Shown: in pieces, positions 1 to 5,869 of the stretch | Layout: each line of letters begins with the position of its first letter | Position numbering within the stretch: position 1 is the stretch's first letter | Assembly: GCA_003536295.1 (NCBI GenBank) | Contig: DPZQ01000031.1 | Location: 1 to 6,151, forward strand | Length of the DNA stretch: 6,151 nt | Reading direction: 5' to 3' | DNA from: Rhodobacter sp. | GTDB taxonomy: Bacteria > Pseudomonadota > Alphaproteobacteria > Rhodobacterales > Rhodobacteraceae | Translations under genes and position numbers: made by a program | The notes under the pieces: model-generated | What the model saw: only the letters and a program-made list of their open reading frames with translations | Told to the model about the DNA's origin: nothing | The model's database searches: none

Positions 1-141
1 TAATTAATAATTAGCATTATTACAAATTGTTACAAAGAGTGAGTTGTTCTTCTGCAGGTGCGTGTTAATCCATTAGTAAGCTGCTGCCGGTGAAGTCCTT
101 TGGTCTTTGCTATGTGCCGCAGGGGAACGACTGAGGCATTT

Positions 142-1062
142 GTGCAAAGAAGCTTAAAAACGACCGCACAGTTTGAGGGGTTTGGCTTGCACTCTGGTAA
201 GCGTGCACTGCTTGCGGTGCACCCGGCGGGCGCAGGGTTTGGTGTTTGGTTTAAACGCACAGACGTCATCGTGGCCGACCAAATGGTCGGGGCAAATTGG
301 AGTAATGTCGTCCATTCACCGCTTTGCACGCAGCTGATCAATGAAGCCGGAACTAGCATAGCCACGGTTGAACATTTGATGGCCGCGCTTGCAGGCTGTG
401 GGATTTACAACGCTTTGATCGAAATTGACGGTCCTGAGGTGCCCATTCTTGACGGCTCAGCCCAACCATTTGTGCGCGGCTTTATGGCTGCAGGCATCAC
501 TGACTTAGGCCAACAGTCGCTGTCGATTTGCATCTTAAAAACGGTTGAAGTCCGCGCAGGCCAAGCCATGGCGCGCCTGTCGCCAAGTGCGATGTTGGAA
601 ATAGCCTTTAGCATAGACTTCGTTGACCGAGCTATTGGTTATCAAGAGAAAACGCTTAATATGTCAAATGGTGCATTTGTCCGCGAACTGTGTGACAGCC
701 GCACTTTTTGTATGCAGGATGATGTCGATGTGATGCTTTCGCGCGGTTTGGCTTTGGGAGGCACTTTGGAAAATGCGGTTGTTTTTGACGATGGCAAAGT
801 ACTGTCGCCAGGTGGTTTGCGCCATCAGGACGAACCTGTGCGCCATAAAATGCTTGACGCTTTGGGCGATTTGGCTTTGGCGGGCGCGCCTATCTTGGGC
901 CGCTACGAAGGTGTACGTGCGGGCCATGCTTTGACCAACAAGCTATTGCGTGGTCTTTTTTCGGATCCTTCGGCCTATGCTCTCACCCCGGTTACTAGGA
1001 GTATGGGGCATCTTTTGCCTGGTATGGGGCTAAAAAAATCGGACATTCCACAGCAAGTTTAA
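142..1062 (+). CDS. lpxC: LpxC, UDP-3-O-acyl-N-acetylglucosamine deacetylase
   Basis: LpxC is the zinc-dependent cytoplasmic enzyme that removes the N-acetyl group from UDP-3-O-acyl-GlcNAc, the committed step of lipid A synthesis. From the GTG start the protein has 306 residues (E. coli LpxC has 305). Seen in the sequence: the GLHSG motif near the N terminus; TVEHL with the first zinc histidine (His78, preceded by Glu77); PILDGSAQPFV; the block RHKMLDALGD with the other zinc ligands His235 and Asp239, plus Asp243; and GHALTNKLL with the catalytic-type His262. All expected active-site residues are present. Start choice: the GTG at 142 has GAGG at 133-136 with a 5-nt spacer, and the encoded start aligns with the E. 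coli N terminus. In-frame alternatives are ATG at 112 (316 aa) and TTG at 100 (320 aa), both with weaker ribosome-binding sites. It heads the plus-strand block with bamD and recN. Identity is very secure; only the start is uncertain. Confidence 0.96.
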   Translation: MQRSLKTTAQFEGFGLHSGKRALLAVHPAGAGFGVWFKRTDVIVADQMVGANWSNVVHSPLCTQLINEAGTSIATVEHLMAALAGCGIYNALIEIDGPEVPILDGSAQPFVRGFMAAGITDLGQQSLSICILKTVEVRAGQAMARLSPSAMLEIAFSIDFVDRAIGYQEKTLNMSNGAFVRELCDSRTFCMQDDVDVMLSRGLALGGTLENAVVFDDGKVLSPGGLRHQDEPVRHKMLDALGDLALAGAPILGRYEGVRAGHALTNKLLRGLFSDPSAYALTPVTRSMGHLLPGMGLKKSDIPQQV

Positions 1063-1067
1063 GTGAT

Positions 1068-1096
1068 TTGCGGCGAATGGATTTTGCGCCTAATAT
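1068..1096 (+). promoter_or_regulatory. possible sigma-70-type promoter for bamD-recN
   Basis: TTGCGG at 1068-1073 and TAATAT at 1091-1096 are separated by 17 bp, just after the lpxC stop. The -35 box matches consensus at 3 of 6 positions and the -10 box at 4 of 6, in locally AT-rich DNA. Transcription would start near 1103, placing the 1113-1144 stem-loop at the very 5' end of a bamD message. This is pattern matching only, and read-through from lpxC is an equally plausible source of bamD transcription. Confidence 0.25.
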
Positions 1097-1112
1097 TTTT
1101 ATATGCTAGGAA

Positions 1113-1144
1113 GTGCAAAGCCAATCTTTAGGTTGGCTTTGCAT
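1113..1144 (+). terminator. stem-loop between lpxC and bamD (terminator or leader hairpin)
   Basis: The arms 1114-1124 (TGCAAAGCCAA) and 1133-1143 (TTGGCTTTGCA) pair perfectly over 11 bp. The stem can be extended inward by a U-G and a C-G pair, closing a four-base UUUA loop. It is followed by ATTCTAGAAAC rather than a run of T, so it is a poor match to a classical intrinsic terminator on the plus strand. It may end or weaken lpxC transcription, protect an mRNA 3' end after processing, or be a structured leader of bamD, whose ATG lies 21 nt downstream. The structure is clear; its role is not. Confidence 0.5.
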
Positions 1145-1164
1145 TCTAGAAACTGGGTGGCAAG

Positions 1165-2004
1165 ATGGGTGTTAGGCAGATAAAATGTTTTCTTTGTATG
1201 TTAGGGCTGGCGCTTTTGACACTCGGCGGTTGTGCCAAAAAAAACGGCGAAGAAAAACTGCTCGATAAAAGTGCGCAGACCCTTTATCAAAACGCTGAAT
1301 ATATGCTGGAAGTGGATAAAGACCGCAAAAAAGCGGTAGAACTTTTTGCTGAGGTTGAACGTCTTTATCCCTATTCCGAGTGGTCGAAACGCGCGTTGAT
1401 TATGCAGGGCTATGTCTATCACAAAGACCAAAAATATGAAGAGGCCCGATCGGCTGGGGAGAGGTTCATCGAATTTTATCCTGGGGACGAAGACGCGCCC
1501 TATGCGCTTTATTTGGTGGCCCTGTCCTATTATGATCAAGTTGATGATGTGGGCCGCGATCAGGCCATTACATTCGAAGCACTGACGGGACTGCGTAATG
1601 TAATCGACCAATATCCGAATTCAGATTATGCACGCCTTGCTGCGCTGAAATTCGATTTGGCCTTTGACCATTTAGCGGCGAAAGAAATGGAAGTTGGGCG
1701 CTACTATTTAAAACGTTCAAACTTCACAGCTGCGATCAATCGTTTTCGCTCAGTGGTGCAAAATTATCAGAATACCGCCTACACGGCCGAAGCTCTGCAC
1801 CGTCTGGTAGAAGCCTATACTGCACTGGGCTTGCAGAATGAGGCCCAGACAGCAGGTGCGATCTTAGGGTATAACTACCAATCAAGTCCCTTTTACCAAG
1901 ACAGCTATAAGCTGTTGACGGCCAACGGCATGAAACCTGAGGTTGGGGGCAGCAATTGGTTGCGCGATGTCTATCGGCAAATGATTAAGGGCGAATGGCT
2001 CTAA
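1165..2004 (+). CDS. bamD: BamD, outer-membrane assembly lipoprotein (ComL/YfiO family)
   Basis: BamD is the essential lipoprotein of the BAM complex. It sits at the periplasmic face of the outer membrane and, with BamA, folds and inserts beta-barrel proteins. The 279-residue product begins with a lipoprotein signal peptide: Arg4 and Lys7, a hydrophobic stretch from about residue 8 to 20, and the lipobox LGGC with acylated Cys23 followed by Ala24, so no inner-membrane-retention Asp at +2. The mature part is built from TPR-like helical pairs, roughly at 38-71 (motif AVELFAEVERLYPYSEWS), 75-108, 112-155 (ending IDQYPNSDYA), 175-203 and 207-240. These carry the characteristic FPxS-like YPYSEW and YPNSDYA turns of the family. 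The length is typical for alphaproteobacterial members. The start is supported by the full signal peptide; the upstream GGGTGG is only a modest ribosome-binding site. It lies 15 bp before recN on the same strand, probably in one transcript. Confidence 0.94.
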   Translation: MGVRQIKCFLCMLGLALLTLGGCAKKNGEEKLLDKSAQTLYQNAEYMLEVDKDRKKAVELFAEVERLYPYSEWSKRALIMQGYVYHKDQKYEEARSAGERFIEFYPGDEDAPYALYLVALSYYDQVDDVGRDQAITFEALTGLRNVIDQYPNSDYARLAALKFDLAFDHLAAKEMEVGRYYLKRSNFTAAINRFRSVVQNYQNTAYTAEALHRLVEAYTALGLQNEAQTAGAILGYNYQSSPFYQDSYKLLTANGMKPEVGGSNWLRDVYRQMIKGEWL

Positions 2005-2019
2005 CGGCTAGGAATCAAA

Positions 2020-3669
2020 ATGCTACGCGCGCTTGATATTCGAGATATGCTAATCATTGATAACTTAAGTTTGGCTTTTGAGCCGGGGCTAAACGTGCTT
2101 ACTGGCGAGACTGGGGCGGGAAAATCGATCTTGCTTGACAGTTTGGGCTTTGTGCTGGGCTGGCGTGGCCGGGCCGAGCTAGTGCGCCAAGGGGCCGAGC
2201 AGGGGGAGGTTACGGCCGTTTTTGACCTCGCGCCGGCGCATCCTGCCCGCGCAATCTTGGTTGACGCGGGTATGGAAAATACGTCCGAAGTGATCTTGCG
2301 GCGAGTGAATTATGCCGACGGCCGCAAGTCTGCTTGGGTGAATGAGCGGCGCGCCTCGGGCGAGTTGTTGCGTGCCTTGTCGGATCAATTGGTTGAACTG
2401 CATGGCCAGCAAGATGATCGTGGGCTTTTGAACCCACGTGGACACCGCGCGCTTTTGGACGATTTTGCCAAACTTGACCTAAGTGCTTGTCGGGCGGCTT
2501 GGGCAGAGCAGGGGCGGGCGCAAAAGGCGCTGGACAGCGCGCACGCCGAAGTTGCCAAACTGACCGCTGAAGAAGAATACTTGCGTAATGCTGTGGCCGA
2601 ACTTGTCCAACTAAACCCTCAAGCAGGCGAAGAGGCGTCCTTAGACACTCGCCGCCGCCACATGCAGGCGGCCGGAAAATTGCGCGGCGAAATTGCTCGC
2701 GCTTTGGTACTGATATCTGACCAAGGGGCCGATATGATGATGGGCGACGCCCTGCGCCGTTTGGAAGGGGTTGCGATCCAATCCGATTCCATAACGGGCC
2801 TTGAGGTTCCCATCGCCGGCCTTGGCCGGGCAATGACCGAGCTGGGCGAAGCAATCGACAGTATCGAGTGCCAGCTTGCAGCCTTGGACTTTGATCCCCA
2901 AGATCTTGAACATTTAGAAGAACGTCTTTTTGCCATTCGTGCATTGGCACGTAAGCATAATGTCTTGCCAGATGATCTGGGCCCGTTTGCTGATCGTTTG
3001 TGCGCGCGCCTAAATGCGCTCGACGACAGTACCAAAGGCGTTGCCTCTCTTTCGCAAATATTGGCGTCGGCTGAAGCCACTTATACCCAAGAGGCTGACG
3101 CTCTAACCGTAGCGCGTAAAGCTGCGGCTAAGCGGCTAGATGACGCCATGGTGGGTGAATTGGCTCCCCTTAAGATGGAACGGGCGATTTTCGAAACCAC
3201 CCTCACAGCCCAAGATCCCGGGCCCGACGGCCAAGATCTGGTAGCCTTTTGCGTGGTGACCAATCCGGGTACGCCTTCGGGGGCGCTTAATCGCATTGCG
3301 TCGGGGGGGGAGTTGTCGCGGTTTTTGCTGGCGCTGAAAGTGTGCCTGACACGTGAGAACCCAAGAGTGACCATGATTTTCGACGAGATTGACCGCGGTG
3401 TTGGTGGGGCTACGGCCGATGCGGTGGGGCGGCGTTTGGCAAGTTTGGCGCAAGGTGGGCAAGTGTTGGTTGTGACCCACTCGCCCCAAGTAGCAGCCCT
3501 TGGCACCCATCATTGGCGGGTGGAAAAAAAGGTAAAGGCCGGCATGACCCTTTCGACTGTTACCCCCTTAGATCAGAATGCCCGCATAGAAGAGATTGCG
3601 CGCATGTTGGCGGGGGACACAATCACCCAAGCGGCCCGCGATGCGGCCAGTGCGCTTTTGGGTGACTAA
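2020..3669 (+). CDS. recN: RecN, DNA double-strand-break repair ATPase
   Basis: RecN is a cytoplasmic SMC-like ATPase that acts early in recombinational repair of double-strand breaks, bridging DNA ends together with RecA. The 549-residue length matches E. coli RecN (553). Visible in order: the Walker A motif GETGAGKS at 29-36; the Q-loop region VELHGQQDD at about 125-132; a central helical and coiled-coil part at about 150-375, short for SMC-type proteins as expected for RecN; the ABC signature SGGELS at 428-433; Walker B MIFDEID at 452-458; the D-loop DRGVGG at 458-463; and the H-loop THSPQVAA with His487. All ATPase motifs are intact. The ATG has AGGA at 2010-2013 with a 6-nt spacer and follows the bamD stop by 15 bp, suggesting co-transcription. 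No LexA-type box was recognised close upstream. A run of eight G at 3303-3310 encodes part of the signature motif. Confidence 0.96.
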   Translation: MLRALDIRDMLIIDNLSLAFEPGLNVLTGETGAGKSILLDSLGFVLGWRGRAELVRQGAEQGEVTAVFDLAPAHPARAILVDAGMENTSEVILRRVNYADGRKSAWVNERRASGELLRALSDQLVELHGQQDDRGLLNPRGHRALLDDFAKLDLSACRAAWAEQGRAQKALDSAHAEVAKLTAEEEYLRNAVAELVQLNPQAGEEASLDTRRRHMQAAGKLRGEIARALVLISDQGADMMMGDALRRLEGVAIQSDSITGLEVPIAGLGRAMTELGEAIDSIECQLAALDFDPQDLEHLEERLFAIRALARKHNVLPDDLGPFADRLCARLNALDDSTKGVASLSQILASAEATYTQEADALTVARKAAAKRLDDAMVGELAPLKMERAIFETTLTAQDPGPDGQDLVAFCVVTNPGTPSGALNRIASGGELSRFLLALKVCLTRENPRVTMIFDEIDRGVGGATADAVGRRLASLAQGGQVLVVTHSPQVAALGTHHWRVEKKVKAGMTLSTVTPLDQNARIEEIARMLAGDTITQAARDAASALLGD

Positions 3670-3675
3670 GGCGTT

Positions 3676-4083
3676 TTATTGGCTTAGCGGGCTGAATGTC
3701 ACGCTGACTGCTTGGAAATAACCCTCGTCACTTTTCGATAAAACCAGTGTTAAAATCGCCCCAACGCGCCCGAGATCTTGCCCTTGCGCATCCACAAGCC
3801 CCGAGACGACAAGTCGTTGGGTCGCAACTTCGGCTGATGAGGACAGTGTGCGGATATGTGAGCGCCCCAAGACTATGCGCGCTTGGTGAAAAAGCCCCAC
3901 CATTTCGCTGGAAAGGGCTTTCTCAATTTCAATGCGCCCTTCGCACCAAAGGCCCGTAACGGTCAGCATATGCGCGTCAAAGGCGCAAAGCGCTGCTATC
4001 TCGCGCGGGGCCTTGTCACCCCATAGTTTTATAAAGTTTTTGACAAATTCTTGCGCTTGCACGGCTTTTGGGTCCAATTTCAA
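3676..4083 (-). CDS. NTF2/SnoaL-like small alpha+beta-barrel protein, TTG start
   Basis: This is a soluble protein of up to 135 residues whose pattern fits the SnoaL/DUF4440-type NTF2-like fold. It has an N-terminal helix with Phe-Ile-x-Leu-Trp (17-21), a segment ALCAFDAHMLTVTGLWCEGR (31-50) in which an Asp-Ala pair and a Gly-Arg follow the usual family layout, a middle helix (51-66), then alternating strands ending YFQAVSVTF. Such folds serve as small-molecule-binding domains or isomerase/hydrolase-like enzymes, so no function can be assigned. The frame is closed by the in-frame stop of the upstream DUF1638 gene, four codons before the first usable start. No ATG occurs before residue 39, inside the domain. 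The start is therefore TTG at 4083 or 4077, or GTG at 4062, none with a clear ribosome-binding site. Translation is probably coupled to the DUF1638 gene 12 bp upstream. Its stop lies 6 bp from the convergent recN stop. Confidence 0.75.
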   Translation of the reverse strand: MKLDPKAVQAQEFVKNFIKLWGDKAPREIAALCAFDAHMLTVTGLWCEGRIEIEKALSSEMVGLFHQARIVLGRSHIRTLSSSAEVATQRLVVSGLVDAQGQDLGRVGAILTLVLSKSDEGYFQAVSVTFSPLSQ

Positions 4084-4095
4084 GGTTTTGGCGCG

Positions 4096-4731
4096 TTAAA
4101 GCGCTACAAGTTCGGCATAAAGATCACCATATCCCGTGAAACGCCGCTCATATGCAAGGCCTAATCGGTGCGCGCATTCTTGTGCCTTTAGGTCAAGCAT
4201 TTGGTCATCGGTTTGGGCCTGATAGACCAATTTGGTATAATTGCCAAAATACATGTCGCGCAACTCTGGGTGGCGATCAAGCCCCATGGGTTTCCACACG
4301 AACGAATCAAATTGGCGCACCAGAAAATCGGTCAAATAAAAGGCAGTAAACTCCTGCTCGGCCAATGTTTCAAAAAGAGCGTTACCCTCAAAAAACGAAT
4401 AGCAATGCGGGCCGGCCATCATCTCGACTCCCAGTTTTGCGCAGCGAGTTTGCAATAGTCCACCCGTGCCGCAATCGGCATAAAGGACAAAGATTTTTTC
4501 ATAAGATTCGCGCTGACGCAGGATCATCTGTTCGACAGCGTCCGGGATACGGTCGGGCCATAGATGCAAATTAGCAGGCAGGCAGTGCAAATCCATATGC
4601 GACCAGCCGTTGGCGGATTTGAGGGCCAACACCTCACGCGCAAGGGCGCCGCAAGCAATTAGCAAAATCCGACCATGATCGCGACACTCTAACCCCTGAT
4701 GGGTTAGAGCGTCATCATCGAGTGCCGTCAT
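4096..4731 (-). CDS. DUF1638 domain protein linked to corrinoid/methionine genes
   Basis: The 211-residue protein carries the DUF1638 pattern over most of its length: ILLIACGALAREV (22-34), LPANLHLWPDRIPDAV (51-66), YADCGTGG (84-91), GPHCYSFFEG (107-116), FYLTDFLVRQFD (131-142) and DRHPELRDMYFGNYT (152-166). It is rich in family-type Cys and His residues (Cys27, Cys50, Cys87, Cys110, His49, His109, His154), which could bind a metal or a cofactor; that is inference. No signal peptide or membrane segment is seen, so it is probably cytoplasmic. From family knowledge, DUF1638 genes occur near corrinoid protein and methyltransferase genes, and here it lies downstream of a B12-binding protein and a Bmt. 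A role in the methyl-transfer system, such as cofactor handling or reactivation, is therefore plausible but unproven. Its ATG overlaps the stop of the 49-residue membrane protein (ATGA) and has no ribosome-binding site of its own, indicating coupling. Family assignment is strong; function is unknown. Confidence 0.9.
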   Translation of the reverse strand: MTALDDDALTHQGLECRDHGRILLIACGALAREVLALKSANGWSHMDLHCLPANLHLWPDRIPDAVEQMILRQRESYEKIFVLYADCGTGGLLQTRCAKLGVEMMAGPHCYSFFEGNALFETLAEQEFTAFYLTDFLVRQFDSFVWKPMGLDRHPELRDMYFGNYTKLVYQAQTDDQMLDLKAQECAHRLGLAYERRFTGYGDLYAELVAL

Positions 4732-4877
4732 GGACGCAAAGCAAGGGACGCACGCATTGCTAAAGCACTGGCCCCCAAAATGGCAGCCGGCCAGCCAAGG
4801 TCTTGAACAAAAAGTAACGTAAAGCCCCCAGCCAAAATAACGGCAATCAGTAAGGTCACGAAAACATGGATTGGCAT
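4728..4877 (-). CDS. small two-helix membrane protein (49 aa) coupled to DUF1638 gene
   Basis: This short gene encodes a 49-residue hydrophobic protein beginning MPIHVFVTLL and ending ASLALRP. Two membrane-spanning stretches are visible, about residues 4-24 and 28-46, joined by a short turn (Gln-Asp-Leu-Gly-Trp-Pro, 25-30). Basic residues occur near the C terminus (Arg42, Arg48). The strong AGGAGA ribosome-binding sequence (4888-4883 on the minus strand), five bases before the ATG, supports expression. The stop overlaps the DUF1638 start as ATGA, the classic arrangement for translational coupling. It is the first gene of the unit that continues into the DUF1638 and NTF2-like genes. I do not recognise a family. 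It could anchor or assist the DUF1638 protein at the inner membrane, or serve mainly as a coupled leader gene. Both are inference. Its small size makes it easy for automatic annotation to miss. Confidence 0.72.
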   Translation of the reverse strand: MPIHVFVTLLIAVILAGGFTLLFVQDLGWPAAILGASALAMRASLALRP

Positions 4878-4944
4878 TGCGACTCTCCTAAATTCGGATT
4901 GATCATTTCCTTTATATGGGGGTGGAGCAAGAACTTTCTAGTCC

Positions 4945-4978
4945 CAAAAGAAAAACCCCAGACCGAGGTCTAGGGTTT
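4945..4978 (-). terminator. intrinsic terminator of the corrinoid-protein gene
   Basis: Read on the minus strand, the arms AAACCCTAGAC (4978-4968) and GTCTGGGGTTT (4963-4953) form an 11-bp stem with one G-U pair, closed by a CUCG loop. A T-rich tract TTCTTTT (4952-4946) follows directly. It lies 35 bp after the corrinoid-protein stop and separates that gene from the small membrane protein/DUF1638 unit, which would therefore need its own promoter in the 70 bp or so that remain or rely on read-through. Confidence 0.85.
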
Positions 4979-5013
4979 AACCGACTAAATCTTTCAGTGA
5001 TTTAAAAAACCGC

Positions 5014-5715
5014 TTAAGCGTTCAATTGATTGTGTTTGCGGGCGACAAGCGCTTTTGCCGTTTCAACAGCCACCGCTGCATCCCGGCAATATGCGTCTGC
5101 ACCAATGGCGCGGCTAAATTCTTCGTTTAAAGGCGCACCACCGACCAAGATGATATAATCTTCGCGCATGCCTTTTTCTTTAAGAGTATCAATCACAACC
5201 TTCATATAAGGCATGGTCGTGGTCAAAAGGGCAGACATACCCAAAATATCTGGTTGGTCCGCTTCGATGGCTTCGAGATATTTCTCTACCGAATTGTTGA
5301 TGCCCAGATCGCGCACTTCAAAGCCTGCGCCCTCCATCATCATGCCCACCAAGTTTTTGCCAATATCGTGAATGTCACCTTTTACGGTGCCTATAACCAT
5401 CTTACCCATGCGCGGAGCACCTGTTTCGGCCAAAAGCGGTTTTAGAATGAACATGCCACCCTTCATGGCATTAGCGGCAAGCAAAACCTCTGGCACGAAC
5501 AAAATCCCATCACGGAAATCAGCGCCCACAATCGTCATGCCTGCGACCAAAGCTTTGGTCAGTACGTCGTAAGGGGTCCACTTGCGTGACAAAAGAATAT
5601 TCACGCCTTCTTCGATTTCTTCCTTCAACCCGTCGTAAAGATCGTCGTGCATTTGCAAGACCAATTCGTCGTCTGAAAGCTCGCTTAAGATGATGTCGTC
5701 ATTTTCATCGGCCAT
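5014..5715 (-). CDS. corrinoid (B12-binding) protein, likely B12 subunit of split methionine synthase
   Basis: This 233-residue free-standing cobalamin-binding protein resembles the B12 module of MetH and the MtbC/MtaC corrinoid proteins. A helical cap domain of the B12-binding_2 type spans about residues 18-100, including LFVPEVLLAANAM. The Rossmann-like B12 domain spans about 104-228. It carries DIHDIG (114-119), the DxHxxG signature whose His116 is the expected lower cobalt ligand, SALLTT (161-166) as the SxL element, and VGGAP (191-195) as the GG element, so all base-off binding signatures are intact. The ATG has AGGAG six bases upstream. It lies downstream of bmt and is bounded by terminators on both sides, so it may be transcribed alone. 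In roseobacters such a protein is known to carry the methyl group from methyl-tetrahydrofolate to homocysteine with partner subunits. MtbC-type methylamine use is the alternative, but the neighbouring homocysteine methyltransferase favours methionine synthesis. Confidence 0.92.
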   Translation of the reverse strand: MADENDDIILSELSDDELVLQMHDDLYDGLKEEIEEGVNILLSRKWTPYDVLTKALVAGMTIVGADFRDGILFVPEVLLAANAMKGGMFILKPLLAETGAPRMGKMVIGTVKGDIHDIGKNLVGMMMEGAGFEVRDLGINNSVEKYLEAIEADQPDILGMSALLTTTMPYMKVVIDTLKEKGMREDYIILVGGAPLNEEFSRAIGADAYCRDAAVAVETAKALVARKHNQLNA

Positions 5716-5817
5716 GGGGCGCTCCTGCCACTATACTGTTCGTTCTCATTGCGACCAATCGCATCGCGAAACTTATCGGTTAGCGACATAGCTGCGTATA
5801 AAGCCGACAAGCGTCAC

Positions 5818-5847
5818 AAAAAGCTAAAGATCAAACTTTTCTTTAGC
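5818..5847 (-). terminator. intrinsic terminator of the bmt gene
   Basis: On the minus strand the arms GCTAAAGA (5847-5840) and TCTTTAGC (5830-5823) pair perfectly over 8 bp around a 9-base loop. TTTTT (5822-5818) follows immediately. It starts 22 bp after the Bmt stop codon, so bmt transcription probably ends here, before the corrinoid-protein gene. The remaining 100 bp or so up to the corrinoid-protein ATG hold no ORF that I can support and no recognised SAM or cobalamin riboswitch. Confidence 0.8.
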
Positions 5848-5869
5848 CTATAAAATGAAAAGAAAGCGG

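Noticed and set aside
44..71. TTGTTC, 16 bp, TAATCC promoter-like pair before lpxC
   Set aside because: Matches are too weak in AT-rich DNA to report as a feature.
1201..1611. Minus-strand frame of 136 codons inside bamD
   Set aside because: It lies opposite the TPR region of a clear BamD and resembles no family; shadow frame.
2210..3080. Long open frames on the minus strand within recN (up to 246 codons)
   Set aside because: They are antisense to an intact RecN with every ATPase motif, show no recognisable protein pattern, and arise from codon bias.
4998..5022. Palindrome CGCTTAAGCG followed by six T on the minus strand at the end of the corrinoid-protein gene
   Set aside because: Only three base pairs can form around the TTAA loop, too few for a terminator; the strong hairpin at 4945-4978 does this job.
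5730..5758. TTGGTC, 17 bp, TATAGT promoter-like pair before the corrinoid-protein gene (minus strand)
   Set aside because: The -10 match is good, but transcription would begin at or inside the AGGAG ribosome-binding site, leaving almost no leader. The real promoter is more likely further upstream.
5716..5869. SAM or cobalamin riboswitch upstream of the corrinoid-protein gene
   Set aside because: The gap of about 150 bp contains the bmt terminator and no recognisable riboswitch core.
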